The translations under genes were made by a program, and so were the position numbers. This document shows, piece after piece, positions 1-11,454 of a stretch of DNA of 64,000 nucleotides. Origin of the DNA: Atopsyche davidsoni (taxonomy: Eukaryota > Arthropoda > Insecta > Trichoptera > Hydrobiosidae). Location of the stretch: assembly GCA_022113835.1 (NCBI GenBank), contig JAILWY010000025.1:1240001-1304000 (forward strand), in the 5' to 3' direction. The notes beneath the pieces were generated by a model. That model saw only the letters and a program-made list of their open reading frames with translations, ran no database searches and was not told the origin of the DNA. Position 1 is the stretch's first letter. The number at the start of each line of letters is the position of its first letter.

Positions 1-490
1 AATATACGGCTTAATACCAGAAAATTAATAATAAACCAGGTTCTGAAAGGCAAGGCGCTCCTTCGGCTTCAAAATCATCCGCTAGATTTTTTGAACTCCC
101 ATCCTGTGCTCACAAGCAAAGTCTTCCCAGCATTTGTGCAGTCACATAAAGGAACTTGCACCCCAGTGAAGATTGACTTCGGCTGCTAATGAGGCTCTAC
201 GATTCCGTGGCATGCCAGACAAGAGAACTGGGAGAAGACCACTACAGCCTCGACACAGCGTCTCATATAGCCGAAAACCCTTATCTATCGATTTATTTAT
301 TTTTGTCGTTTCGAATTCATAAACAATATTTCGTTGATGGACATTTCCATCGTTAACACATTAAGTAAATGTAAAGTATCACACTGTGAAAATTGTTTCA
401 GACTAGAGTTCTAAAGTCATCATTCCTCACGTACTGAGCGACAGCAGCAGAGCAGACGCCGTTTGGGTCTTGTCAACATTTTTTTACATT
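1..490. repeat. Interspersed repeat R1, copy 1
   Basis: This segment matches about 13,026-13,710 (the conserved run around the words 'gtgcagtcacataaaggaac' and the tail 'ctgagcgacagc'), and its first 80 bases also match 19,310-19,390. The 13 kb copy carries a longer minus-strand reading frame with several cysteines; here the equivalent frame is interrupted by a TAG. I do not recognise the family. Its repeated position between the upstream flank of one array gene and the downstream flank of the next suggests it travelled as part of the duplicated unit. Confidence 0.6.
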
Positions 491-525
491 TCAATATATA
501 TATATTTATACACATATATATTTTT

Positions 526-720
526 TTAAATATTTTATTGGTGACCGGTAAAGCCAACCTTGAGCGTTGGCATTATCAAACCATGTCGTTTTATTATCTC
601 AACGTAAGTTGCCGAAACAGGTCACTAATAAAATCAAATATGTGGATAAATTTCAAAAGTTTTTTTAAATATTTAGATGGTATTTTTTTGAAATATTTAA
701 TTGGTATTCACCAAGTTCTT
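526..720. repeat. 'ggtgaccggt...gttggcattatcaaacc' foldback-family repeat, copy 1
   Basis: The core words ggtgaccggt, gttggcattatcaaacc and a following 'gtggaaa...ttcaccaag' are shared with copies near 8,935-9,095, 19,470-19,590, 28,320-28,400, 60,190-60,240, 60,840-61,030, 61,870-61,980 and 62,685-62,780. Several other copies sit in perfect inverted repeats, so a foldback-type nonautonomous element is the likely origin. No coding capacity is seen. Confidence 0.5.
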
Positions 721-840
721 TTTGTAATATTTATTGAATGTATAATTATAAATTTTCTGAATATACTGACATCTAAGGCAGTCATATCAAAGATACGGCC
801 CGCGATCGCAATGTGTCACAGAAAGAAGAATCATGTTTTT

Positions 841-1620
841 TAGAGCTTTAAAAAAATTAATCGATAGTTAAAAAAATATGATGACACGTTTCACAAAAAA
901 GGGACAAAAGCTTTCAGGGAAAGAAAATACACCCATTTCAGCCCCAGTCAGTACGGATCTCACTCGGAAATCGAAATCGTTTCATTATTTCATTTATTTA
1001 ATTATAACTTTACTGGGCTGAAAGCTGGTTGATTTACAGAATATTATAAAAATTAAAATTTATATTTACCTATTTGTTTATTATTTAATTTCCGTCCTTT
1101 TACAAGGTCAAATAAAGTCTTGAAGATGATTTGATAAAATTATGATTTTTCAAAACAAAAGTTTGAATCTCCAATCAATCGGAAAAACTCATATTTATCA
1201 TATTAAATTTACTAGAAAAAAAAAAAACCTTTAGAATAAGGAATGCATAAAACTTTTGGGATACATATATTTTTTCTATTGGTGCAGTATATTTTTCGTA
1301 TTCTAACCTGTTGTTTGAAATTTTTAGCTATAAATGTACATTTTAAAATTGCTATTAAAAATAATAAGTCGTTGCATATTTGCCCCAATTCGACCCAATT
1401 ACCAGAATTTTCATACTATTATTTACTACTACTTATTATTTATTTAACATAAAAATATAAACAATAATTTTATAATTATATTTTTGGAATTGAGTATTTT
1501 TTCCATTTCCATTTAGTCCAACTAGGCGTGCCACTAGGTTTCCGGCTTTTTTTTATCAATGAAAAGTGTATAATTTAAAAAAAAATACAAAAAAATAGTT
1601 TATTCAAAGTATCATCACAT
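841..1620. repeat. Duplicated repeat block (matches 7,880-8,770)
   Basis: The block is about 85-95 percent alike by eye to 7,880-8,770, running through the words 'gacacgtttc', 'tcagtacggatctcactcgg' and 'gccccaattcgacccaatta'. Both copies continue directly into the same mariner remnant. The second copy has an extra inverted segment (8,205-8,400). It looks like part of the array unit or a nonautonomous element associated with mariner. Confidence 0.6.
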
Positions 1621-2290
1621 TTTTGTCATTTCTCTGGCAGTACACGAATACCGTGACGATAAAACGACGCGTCGGACCGAAACCGTTCAAGCATCCAATT
1701 TTCCACTTTTTCAAAATTGGCCAAGTGTAGCCCAGCCAATCCATGCGCCATCGACCGGAACAAATAAAAATCGGAAGGGGTCAGGTCTGGTAAATAAGGC
1801 GGGTGTGGTAGCAGATCCCATTTCAGCGTTTTGATGGTGTCCTGGACGATGGCACGAAGCTTTGTCGTGCTTCAATATCATTCGTTCGTGTCTCGTGTCC
1901 CATTCCGGCGGTTTTTCGAGCACTGCAAGGGTCAAATTGATCAGTTGTTGTCGGTAGCGCTGCCCATTGACAGTTTCGCCTGGTTTCAGAAGCTCCTAGT
2001 ACACGATTTCTTTCTGATCCCACCAACTACACAGCATTACATTGGCGCCATGAATATTTGGCCTGGTCGTCGATGTTGTTGCATGTCCGGGCTTACCCCA
2101 TGATTTTTTACGCTTCAGCTTATCGTAGCGAATCCATTTTTCATCACCAGAATTGATTTTATCACCCCATGATTTCTTTTTGTGGCGTTCAAGCAGCATT
2201 TCCGAAATGCAAAATCGCCTTTCGACGTCTCTCAGCTTCAATTCATGTGGCACCCAATTTCCTTGCTTTTGAATCTTCCACTATGATCTG
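1621..2290 (-). pseudogene. Mariner-type transposase remnant
   Basis: Minus-strand frames 2,253-1,996, 2,026-1,823 and 1,935-1,711 give, in order, a zinc/helix-like N part, a GDEKW motif (first catalytic Asp), NVMLCSWWDQ, a degraded HDNA-type motif (read as LKHDKA) and a C-terminal HLANF-like end. These are the landmarks of the mariner/SETMAR DD(34)D transposase. The frame is broken by several shifts and no start is intact, so it is dead. The last 150 bases are repeated at 8,772-8,922. Confidence 0.8.
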
Positions 2291-2630
2291 CTGAAATCAG
2301 GCCAAACTATCACGGGCGAGTTCTACAGACACAATTAATGCGTTTGAAGCAAGCATTGGCAGAAAAACGGCCAGAATATGCGACCAGGCACGAGTCTGTA
2401 ATTTTCCACCATGACAATGCTCGGCCACATGTTGATCGGTTAAATCCTAATTGGAAAACAGTGAATGGGAAGTTCTGCTTCACCCGCCTTATAGCCCAGA
2501 CCTTGCCCCTTCCGACTACCACTTGTTTCAATCGATGCAGAATGCCTTTTCTGGAATACGCTTGGAATACGATGGACAATACCCTCAATAGAATATATTT
2601 TACCAATTTTTTATAATAAAGCTCCAATTT
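2291..2630 (+). pseudogene. Second mariner transposase fragment, opposite orientation
   Basis: The plus-strand frame from 2,338 contains RLKQALAEKRPEYATRH then VIFHHDNARPH, the second catalytic Asp motif of mariner transposases, followed by a degraded Tyr-Ser-Pro-Asp-Leu-Ala-Pro segment. Only the central and C-terminal catalytic part is present. It abuts the minus-strand mariner remnant, so one inserted next to or into the other. Confidence 0.75.
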
Positions 2631-2719
2631 CACGAAAAAATCCGAAAAATTTATGCACACGCCGTATATTATATAATCTAATAAATAAAATGTTATAATA
2701 ATTAAGTACATTTTTTTTA

Positions 2720-2797
2720 TTTGAATCCGGCCCGCCTACACATTATAAATTTCATATATGGCCCTCTGCAAAATTGAGTTTGACACCCCTGATCTAA
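2720..2797 (-). repeat. hAT-type terminal fragment
   Basis: Read on the minus strand, the segment begins caggggtgtcaaactcaatt and continues through 'gagggccata' and 'gcgggccgga', the typical start of hAT (Charlie/Buster-like) nonautonomous elements. No partner end was found nearby, so it is a relic end. Confidence 0.5.
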
Positions 2798-2926
2798 GGC
2801 TTAATAGTTACATCCAAACTATACTACTGGTTGATAGATGGCACTGTTTAAAAGTCATATAGATATATAAATATATTTAATTCATAAACATATATTAATA
2901 TTCTCACATATATATATATACATAGA

Positions 2927-3327
2927 TTTCTGAAGACTAGGAATTAACTGACATATAAATCAATAGCTAAACTAAAATCAATCTACTGGATTATAGATGG
3001 CGTTATTACATTATTTTTCGCTGAAAAAAGTTTATTAGAATATCCTTGATTCCTATTGCATTTGTGGAGTTTCAGTAAAACTGCATTTCAGACTCTTTTC
3101 CAGGAACTCCTTCTGTGTAAATTCTCGTCTTGCTTCAACTGAGCTAGAAAGATTGATTTATTTATACTTGTTATAAGCTTTTTATATTTATTCTTTCAAT
3201 ATCAGATAAGGTGCATAAAAAGTTTATAACTACAGTGTGCTGTTAGATTGGAAGACGAGAAAGCTGAAAAAAAAGAGGTTGGTATATTAAAACACAATTT
3301 TATTACTGGATGATTCAAATTCATCAT
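2927..3327 (-). repeat. Array downstream (D) flank block, partial copy at the left end
   Basis: This is homologous to the 3' flank of array genes 3-6 (for example 28,420-28,800 and 37,835-38,200). Shared words include 'gaagactaggaattaactg', 'attatagatggcg' and 'gataaggtgcataaa'. It is part of the duplicated unit. A second start of the same block lies at 4,073-4,180, so the flank itself is partly duplicated here. Confidence 0.7.
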
Positions 3328-3338
3328 CATAATTTTCT

Positions 3339-4072
3339 TTTTGTCTTTTGCTATTGTGGCGGAACAGGAAAAAATGTAGTTTTTCTTCAACGCCTTCAAT
3401 CTGGCTTGGTGGCGTGTGTCACCATGGGGTCATGTGTTGGGGTGCGTGGTTGTGGGAGGCTCGATTACAGGGAGGGGAGGGGGTGGGGAGGTGGGGCGAT
3501 GGGTTTTGGACTTTTTTGGAAGAGGAAATCTTCCAAATTGTATTCTAGAAGGTGGCTAATCGAAGGGTTTGGGACAAGGGATGTTGATATTTGGAAGGAG
3601 TGGGTGAGGTCGATGATTACCTCGTGGATCGTCTTGGTGTTTGTATCCCTGTGGAGTTGGGCATTTTGGACGAACCACGGGGCGTTCAGTGCCCATCGGA
3701 GAACTTTGTTCTGGTTGACTTAAAGGGGTTTAAGCCTCTCAAGTGCGATGTAACCTCAGATGGGGCAGGCGTAGGTAAGGATGGGACGGATCATTACTTT
3801 TAGGAGTAGGATTTTGTTGGAGGGAGAGAGTTTGCTCTTTTTACAGAGTAATGGGGAGAGGATTGCGGTTGCTGCTCTGGCTTTGCTGGCAGTGGTCTTA
3901 ACGTGTGGGGTCCAGGTGAGTTTCCGGTCAAGTGTGAGGCCGAGGGACTTGACCGTTTTTCTCCATGGTATGTTGATTCTGTCTAGGGTGATGTTGTCGG
4001 GGTGTGTTTGTTTGGCAGGTATTTGGAAGAGTATTGCCTCGCTTTTTGCCGGATTTGTTTTGATCCTCCAGT
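3339..4072 (-). pseudogene. Jockey-type LINE, 5'-truncated 3' fragment of ORF2
   Basis: The complement encodes the C-terminal part of a Jockey reverse transcriptase matching the 26.2 kb copy from its 'RIKTNPTKSEAI' region to the end. Frames are broken by indels. It is flanked by a perfect 11-bp target-site duplication, cataattttct, at 3,328-3,338 and 4,073-4,083, which fixes the insertion boundaries. The element is dead on arrival (5' truncation) and decayed. Confidence 0.8.
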
Positions 4073-4486
4073 CATAATTTTCTGAAGACTAGGAATTAAC
4101 TGACATATAACTCAATAGCTAAACTAAAATCAATGTACTGGATTATAGATGGCGTTATTACATTATTTTATTACATTACTTTCCCTGCTACTCATCAGTA
4201 TTTGAGTATGTATATTTTATATATTTTTGAAGTTATCGCAGATAAAGATTGAGTTGTATTTAAAAAGTTAAGATAAGATTAGAACAGAGTGTTTTGCTCA
4301 TTAGGTAAGTATTTTTCAGTTATTAAATAATATATATTTTATATATAAACGATCGCCTAATCTAGTGAAAGGGATTTTTTGGATAGACAATGTTGAAAAT
4401 TGGCAAAATAAAAAATATATAAACGCTTTTTTCATTCGAAGATATGACACTTTTTACTGGCATAAAAAAACCATTTATTATACAAT

Positions 4487-4516
4487 ACAGTATTTATATA
4501 TATAAATAAATACTGT
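4487..4516 (-). promoter_or_regulatory. Conserved 3' stem-loop downstream of array gene 1
   Basis: The inverted arms acagtatttat and ataaatactgt flank a short AT loop 41 bases beyond the stop codon of copy 1. Equivalent palindromes lie 40-41 bases beyond the stops of copies 4 (21,255-21,290), 5 (29,269-29,294) and 6 (33,308-33,339); copies 2 and 3 have decayed versions. It is a candidate 3'UTR or 3'-end-processing element; function is inferred from position only. Confidence 0.4.
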
Positions 4517-4557
4517 TATTTTCAAAGGTCGTGATTCACGAACCTGGCGGCTTTTTC

Positions 4558-6218
4558 TTAACAGGGTGTCAACTTCTGCAAATGTGATTTGTTGCAAAAG
4601 TACAAGGAACCTACGGTGTCCACGCCCACAGCCGTTGCTCCAGTGAATCCTGGGATAACACGGGCAGTATTGCATGGGGGATCGATGGCATACAGATCCT
4701 CAGAATTAAGAACGTAAATCGTATTATATTTTGGATCCTGAATCATTACAATAGGTCCATAATCGTCAATTCCTGAAATCATAAAAAAAACCTTTCAGTC
4801 ATTGAAACCTCCGGCCTTGGTATTCACATTAATTCATTAAAACATTTTGAGATCGCAAAGGAACCTATTTTGTATGATCATGATATTCATTATTTTCAAT
4901 AACAATTAAATCATTACATGCACACTTCGTGAGGGAGAAAAATATTATTCAAACATAATAATAAAACTTAATGATAATCATTATTAGCTTAATTCAAATA
5001 AACCGAATCAGATCTGATTTTTGTAATGTAAAAAATTGAGGTATATAATTGTCAACTGACTAATAACACCACTCATTGAGTACACAAGACCGCAAACTAA
5101 AATACAGCAGGTTATATCAACGAGAGACAATTGCGATTGACTCTGCTAATTTTCTTGTTAATCCACCCCGGATACTTAGCAAGATTAAAGCATTTCTGTA
5201 TTCATACCTTTTATTTTTTCAATTTCTTTTGATAATGACCTATAAATGCAGTACTCGTTGTCTATAGAGTTGTAGTAGTAGATGTCCTTGGTATTGAAGT
5301 CAAATGTGAATTTTTCAATGCCTGGTGGTCCAGGAACTTGATCTAATTCATTCTTGCACACATTATAAAGACTCCCGCGAGACGTAGCAAATATCGATCC
5401 AGAAAATTTTGCCATTGCATCAAAAGGGAAATCCTACATAATACAACGGAAATATTTATTTAACAACATTACTTATTCATATATATATGTATATATATAT
5501 ATACATATATATATTTATTTATTTATACATATTAACAGTAACGGTAAGTCCTTACCGATGGTATGCACAATTTAGTGAAAGTGTGATCAAAACTCTGGAA
5601 TCCTCTTGCATCCATTATGAGAAAATACCGGTCTGACCACATCACCAGATCACTGTTATCCGATAGGATTTCTTTAACAGAATTCTTTTTTTATTTTCAA
5701 AACATGGGAACGAAAGATATCAGACTGATTACAAATAACACCTCCTATACTACTTACACAACATACAAGCATAAAATCACAAAATAAATATATATATTTT
5801 TAATATTATTTACAAAATATGGGAACGAAATATGTCCGAAAGATACTATTGAGTTTTTTATGCGTATAATAACGAAACAGCACTATTATGCATCTCTAAT
5901 ACTACTTCCACAACATGCAAACATTAAACTTTCCAACATTAAACATTAAACATGCACTTTCCAACAAACCGCAAGGAAGCTTCAGGATTGAGAGAAACAT
6001 TGAAATGTAAAAATTGAATTTATTATTTACCTGTAATTTCCCTGTGTGAATCAATACGAGTCTCATAGAAGTAAAGCTTATTTTTGAAATCCATCCTTCT
6101 TACGTAGAATATGTTATCACGAGAGTCAACGACTATCCGGCCACGCACGTCCATGAAGCCCAGCAGGGAAGGGGTGTAATACCGGCCTGGCGAGAGCTCC
6201 CAGACTTTATATCGGCTC
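4558..6218 (-). pseudogene. Array gene 1: ommochrome-binding-protein-like, lacks start/signal peptide
   Basis: Four exons on the minus strand: 6,218-6,031, 5,671-5,556, 5,433-5,208 and 4,772-4,558 (TAG/TAA-type stop at 4,558-4,560). All internal GT/AG sites and phases (1, 0, 1) match the complete copies and no exon has an internal stop. Landmarks are SLLGFMDVRGRIVVD in exon 1, LIMDARGFQ in exon 2, VPGPPGIEKFTFD then DIYYYNSI in exon 3, and IVMIQDPKYNTIYVL, LYAIDP and a C-terminal LTPC in exon 4. Exon 1 jumps from the GAGCC acceptor to GAGCTCTCG, missing the ATG and hydrophobic leader. The remaining exons look constrained, so either an unseen upstream exon supplies a start or this is a young pseudogene. 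Confidence 0.6.
5455..5535. repeat. AT-rich simple repeat in intron 2 of array gene 1
   Basis: Alternating TA/atatat runs fill the intron between exons 2 and 3. The same intron is filled by (TA)n in copies 4 and 5, so the microsatellite predates at least some duplications. Confidence 0.7.
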
Positions 6219-6419
6219 CTGAAAAAGGCAAGCACTGCTATTAAATAATATATTTTAAATACAAAAAAACTAATAACTTAAAATCAACTAATACTTAGTA
6301 TCTAGGAATATTATTAAATAAACTTTCGTACATCTTCGTTGACAGAATGAAAAGATACAACTGATTACTTTTATTATTTACTAGATATTTTGATAAGACA
6401 TAAATTTACAGGGTGGTTA

Positions 6420-6626
6420 ATAATTATGTTTGTGTATTATATATATATAAATGTAATAAATAATTATATATAATTTATATAAACGTTTATATCGGGTATA
6501 TAAGGTTGGCGACTTTTTCACTGAGTTCATAAATAAGCTGCTCATAATTTTCTATAGGGAAAATAGTGTAATGGGTCCTCAGGTCCGTCTACACACACAC
6601 ACACACCCACCAAAAAAATATATATA

Positions 6627-6677
<51 letters not shown>

Positions 6678-6780
6678 ATATATATAATAAATACAATAAT
6701 AGTGTAATGGGTGCTCAGGTTCGTCTACACACACACATACACCCACAAATATATATATATAAATACAATAAATGGTTGAC
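6420..6780. repeat. (CA)n/(TA)n low-complexity tract with an internal duplication
   Basis: The tract carries two copies of 'gtgtaatggg...cacacac...ccac', each followed by a (TA)n run, 6,566-6,660 and 6,704-6,765. The corresponding spot upstream of gene 2 (11,250-11,340) has become a perfect palindrome. It is noncoding spacer upstream of array gene 1. Confidence 0.7.
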
Positions 6781-6839
6781 TTTAACTTACATTTTCTTTT
6801 ACCTCGAATACACCTGATCACCTAAATATAGCTCTAAAC

Positions 6840-7200
6840 CTCTAAAGAAACCATAAATCAAAAGAACAACATAAATGGTTTTCGTACCGAAACCAAAACT
6901 TCTAGTATTTCGACACCATTAGACTTAACACCAACATGTAATGGCGTCAATAAGACGATTTCATTATTTTTATGGGCTAAGACCAAATTTGTACAAAATA
7001 AGTAAATACAATAATGATTATTTTATAAATCTCCTGTAAATTCGAGATAAGATAAAGTATTTCCTTAAATTTCTAATCTATCAGTAGTCACGTTCATATA
7101 TGCGTGTATGATTATCAACTAATCATTTAAGGACTTGATTATGCTCCTACTGATAATATTATTTTTAGGACATTTTATCTTATAGTCATTTTCTTAAATT
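6840..7200. repeat. Array upstream (U) flank block, copy 1
   Basis: The hallmark words aatggttttcgtaccgaa, acaccattagacttaaca and gtaatggcgtcaat are repeated upstream of all six genes (also 12,640-12,800, 18,690-19,200, 27,590-28,260, 31,600-32,420 and 36,960-37,720). It has no consistent reading frame. It marks the upstream limit of the duplicated unit and may contain shared control sequence. Confidence 0.65.
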
Positions 7201-7204
7201 CGAA

Positions 7205-7290
7205 ACCGATAGACCGGTGGTCCCCAACCATGTGCCATGGCGCCCGCCGACCATTTTCCTGTCCGACCACAATAAAAAAATTATTTAAGA
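7205..7290 (+). repeat. hAT-like terminal relic (ggtggtccccaacc)
   Basis: The start 'ccggtggtccccaaccatgt' followed by 'ggcgcccgccgacca' resembles hAT nonautonomous termini of the cagtggttcccaac type. No second terminus was identified. Confidence 0.4.
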
Positions 7291-7559
7291 AAAAAAAAAA
7301 TATATATATTTTTTACTAATTAAAATGAGAAATGTGAACAAAAATAAGTCAATCGTTATAATTTTCAAAATAATAATTCTTTCCAGAAAATCATAAAAAA
7401 GTCTGTTGAAATAGTATCTTATGGTGGCTGATCCCTTTGATGGGTCAATTTTTGAGTTTTTTGATAATTTTTTGCGAAAAATTTACTGCATCAACAGACA
7501 TTTTTTTAATGCTTAAGTTAGATACGTTCCTTCTTCTATAGACGTATTTTTTTATCTCT

Positions 7560-8400
7560 TGTAAATTTACTTTTAATATGATTAATATGTATTTTCCCGA
7601 TTGAAGTTTGGGAATTTGGAGATTATTATAACCGATGGATCTAGAACCCTAAGCATTTAGGTGTCTTTTTTTAAATTGGAAATAAAAGATTACAAATAAA
7701 CCTATTGTAAAAGATTAGCTAAAAAATTATAACAATTTTTTTTAACAAACTTTGGATTTGAAAAGTCTTAATTTTATCTAATTTTTCAACATTTTTAAGA
7801 CTTTATTTTACCTTTAAAAAAATCGCTAATTTAATAATAAAAAATATTTAAATATAATTTAAAGCCTTTTTTAATATTCTGTAAAAAAAAAACAACCTTC
7901 AAATAAGAAAAATAAATCGACAGTTAAAAAAATATGAAGACACGTTTCGCAAAAAAGTGACAAAAGCTTTCAGGGAAAAAAATACGCCCTTTTTTGTCAG
8001 TACGGATCTCACTCGGAAATCAAAATTGTTTCATTTTTTCATTTATTTAATTATCACTTTACTGGGCTGAAAGCTGGCTTATTTACAGAATATTATAAAA
8101 ATTAAAATTTATATAAACCTATTTTTTTATTATTTCATTTCCGGCCTTTTACAAGGTCAAATAAAGTCTTAAACATGTTGAAAAATTTGATTAAATTATG
8201 ATTTTTCAAAACCAAAGTTTGTTAAAAAAATTATTTGATTTAATTTTAAACTAATCTTTTACCGTAGGTTTAAGTGTAATCTTTTATTTCCAATTTAAAA
8301 AAGGACACCTAAATGCTTAAATCAATCGGTCATAATAATCCCAAATCAATCGGAAAAACACATATTTATCATATTAAAAGTAAATTTATTAGAAAAAACA
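7560..8400. repeat. Imperfect long inverted repeat around the duplicated block
   Basis: The left arm, about 7,560-7,770, and the right arm, about 8,205-8,400, are inverted copies sharing words such as 'aagcatttaggtgtc' versus 'gacacctaaatgctt' and 'ggaaataaaagatta' versus 'taatcttttatttcc'. They flank part of the block shared with 841-1,170. A nonautonomous DNA element with long terminal inverted repeats is one reading. Confidence 0.55.
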
Positions 8401-8922
8401 AATACCTTTTGAATAAGGAATGCATTTAACTTTTGGATTTATTTTTTTCTATTGGTGCAGTATATTCTTCGTATTCTAACCTGTTTGAAATTTTAAGCTA
8501 TAAATGTTCATTTTAAAATTGCTATTAAAAATAATTAGTCGTTGCATATTTGCCCCAATTCGACCCAATTACCAGACTTTTCATACTATTATTTACTACT
8601 ACTTATTATTTATTTAACATAAAAATATAAACAATAATTTTTAATTTTATAATTATATTTTTAGAATTGAGTATTTTTTCCATTTCCAACTAGGCGTGCC
8701 ACTAGGTGTCTGGTTTTTTTTATCAATGAAAAGTGTATAATTTAAAAAAAAATAGTTTATTCAAAGTATCGTCACATGTTTGCCATTTCTCTGGCAGTAC
8801 ACGAATACCGTGACGATAAAACGACGCGTCGGACCGAAACCGTTCAAGCATCCAATTTTCCACTTTTTCAAAATTGGCCAAGTGTAGCCCAGCCAATCCA
8901 TGCGCCATCGACCGGAACAAAT
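7880..8922 (-). repeat. Second copy of the duplicated block with its mariner C-terminal fragment
   Basis: It matches 841-1,768. Positions 8,772-8,922 repeat the last 150 bases of the 1.6 kb mariner transposase remnant nearly base for base, then the match stops at 'aacaaataa'. The pair shows that mariner and its left flank were duplicated together, along with array genes 1 and 2. Confidence 0.7.
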
Positions 8923-8952
8923 AAGGAGAGTACTTGGTGGAATTCCATTTTA

Positions 8953-9095
8953 ATATTTTGAATAAAAATACTTGAGTGATTTTCCACATTTTTGTTTTAC
9001 TCTGTTTGATAATGCCAACGTGAAAGGTTGGCGAAACCGGTCACTAATAAAAACAAAAATGTGGAAAATCACTCAAGTATTTTTATTCAAAATAT
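8953..9095. repeat. Perfect 46-bp inverted repeat (foldback element)
   Basis: Arms 8,953-8,998 and 9,050-9,095 are identical inverted copies (46 of 46), separated by 51 bases that contain 'gataatgccaacgtgaaagg' and the ggcgaaaccggtcac core. The same arm sequence ('atgtggaaaatcactcaagt') recurs at 60,215 and 61,918 near other foldbacks. Confidence 0.85.
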
Positions 9096-9405
9096 ATATT
9101 TTATATATAAACGATCTCCTAATCTAGTAAAAAGGATTTTTTGGATAGACAATGTTGAAAATTGGCAAAATAAAAAAATATATAAATTTATATTTATATA
9201 TATTTGATTAATTATTCATAATATACATTGTTTTCTGAAGACTAGGAATAAATCAAAACCAAAATCATGATAAACTCTTTTTTTTATTCGTAGATATGAC
9301 ACTGTTTACTGACATAAAAAAACCTTATATTATACAATATAGTATTTATATATATAAATAATGTAATTTTCAAAGGTCGTGATTCACGAACCTGGCAGCT
9401 TTGTC

Positions 9406-10939
9406 TTAACAGGGTGTCAACTTCTGCATATGTGATTTGAAGCATATGTACAAGGAACCTTTGGAGTCCATGCCCATAGCCGTTGCTCCAGTGTATCCTG
9501 AGATAACACGGGCAGTAATGTACGAGGGATCGATGGCATACAGACCCCCAATATTAAGAACGTAAATCGTTTTATATTTTGGATCCTGAATCATTACAAT
9601 AGGTTCCTTACTGTACATTCCTGAAATCATAAAAAAAACCTTTCAGTCATTGAAACCTCCGGCCTTGGTATTCACATCAATTAATCAAAACATTTTGAGA
9701 TCGCAAAGGAACCTATTTTGCATAATCATGATATTCATTATTTTAAATAAGAATTAAATCATGACATGGACACTTAATGAGAAAGAGACATAATATTAAA
9801 ACACACTAATAAAACTTAATGATAAACATGATAAGCTTAATTCAAAGAAAACAGATCAGTTCAGAGTTTTGTAATGTAATAAATTGAGGTATATAATTGT
9901 CAACTGACTAATAACACCACTCATTGAGTACACAAGACCGCAAACTAAAATACAGCAGGTTATATCAACACTTGTTAATTCACCCCGGATACTTAGCAAG
10001 TTTAAAGAAAGCATTTCTGTATTCATACCTTTTATTGTTTCAATTTCTTTTGTTGATGACCGAAAAATGTTGTAGTTGTTTTTTATACAGTTGTAGTAGC
10101 AGATGTCGTTGGTATCTAAGTCAAATGTGAATTTTTCAATGCCTGGTGGTCCAGGAACTTCCTTTAATTCATTCCCACTCACATTATAAAGTCTCCCGCT
10201 AGACGTAGCAAATATCGATCCAAATGAATTTTTTGCCATTGCACTAAAAGGAATGTCCTACATAGTACAACGGAAATATTTATTTAACAACATCTCTTAT
10301 TGATATATCTCGTTTTATATTTATACATTTAAACACAATATATATATATATAATTCCTTACCGATGGTATGGATAAGGTAATCCTATTGTCAGAAAATTT
10401 CTGGAATCCTTTTGCATCCATTATAATAAGCCAAGTGAAATTATACACCATCAGGTCTCTGGTATCTGATAAGATTTCTTAAACAATTTTTTTTTTTATT
10501 ATTTACAAAATATGGGAATTAAATATTTCAGATAGATAACATTGAGTTTGTTATGCGTATAATAACCAAACAGCGCTTTTATGTATCTCTAATTCTACTT
10601 CCACAACATATAAATATAAAAACACAAAATAAATAATTTTTTATACTGTTTTATACCTAAAAGTTATATATGAACTTTCCAACAAACCGCAAGGAAGCTT
10701 CAAGATTGAGAGTAACATTAAAATGTAAAAATTGAATTTATTGATTACCTGTTATTTCCCTGTGTGACGCATTATGACTATCATAGGAGTAAAGTTTATT
10801 TTTGGAAGCTTCCATCCTTCTTATGTAGTATATGTTATCATGAGAATCAACGACTATCCGGCCCCTCACGTCCATAAAGCCCAGCAGGGAAAAAGAGTAC
10901 TTCCGGCCCGGCGAGAGCTCCACGAAGTCGTTTTGGCTC
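9406..10939 (-). pseudogene. Array gene 2: ommochrome-binding-protein-like, lacks start/signal peptide
   Basis: Exons are 10,939-10,749, 10,477-10,362, 10,257-10,029 and 9,620-9,406, with the same phases as the other copies. Exon 1 has SLLGFMDVRGRIVVD and NIYYIRRME but, like copy 1, goes straight from the GAGCC acceptor through 14 bases to GAGCTCTCG with no ATG or leader. Exon 3 reads SIFATSSGRLYNV, VPGPPGIEKFTFD and DICYYNCI; exon 4 ends in SHMQKLTPC. No internal stops are seen. Copies 1 and 2 are each other's closest relatives (shared LTPC end and SH-QK motif). Expression is uncertain without a start. Confidence 0.6.
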
Positions 10940-11269
10940 CTGAAAAAGGCAAGCACAGCTATTAAATAATATATTTTAAATACAAAAAAAAATTTAAATT
11001 AACTAATACTTAGTATCTAGTCATATTATCAAATAAACGTTCGTACATCATAAGACTTAAATTTACAGGATGGTTAAAAATTATGTATATGTATTATATA
11101 TGTATATATAATACATATACATACATAATAAATGTATTTTTTTTCATCGGGTGTCTCTCCTCCATAGAGGTTGGCGACAATCTCACTGAGCATAAATATT
11201 TGCTGAATGGTTCATAAATAAGCTGCTCATGGTTTTCTATAGGGAAAACAGTGTAATGGGTCCACAGGC

Positions 11270-11337
11270 CCATGTACACACATACACACCCACAAATATA
11301 TATATATATATTTGTGGGTGTGTATGTGTGTACATGG
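11270..11337. repeat. Perfect 68-bp palindrome with an AT core
   Basis: Arms of 34 bases, running catgtacacacatacacacc then cacaaatatatata, are mirrored exactly around 11,303/11,304. It sits where the array gene 1 upstream flank has a (CA)n-(TA)n tract, so it probably arose by inversion or foldback of a microsatellite. Confidence 0.85.
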
Positions 11338-11454
11338 ATATACAATAATTCAATAAATGGTAGACTTTAACTTACATTTCCTTTCACCTCGAAAATACAC
11401 CTGATCACACGATTATCAAATATTGGACACAGCTCTAAACCTCTAAAGAAACTT

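Noticed and set aside
6590..6680. CRISPR-like regular repeats
   Set aside because: Simple CA and TA microsatellites in a eukaryotic spacer, no direct repeats with unique spacers.
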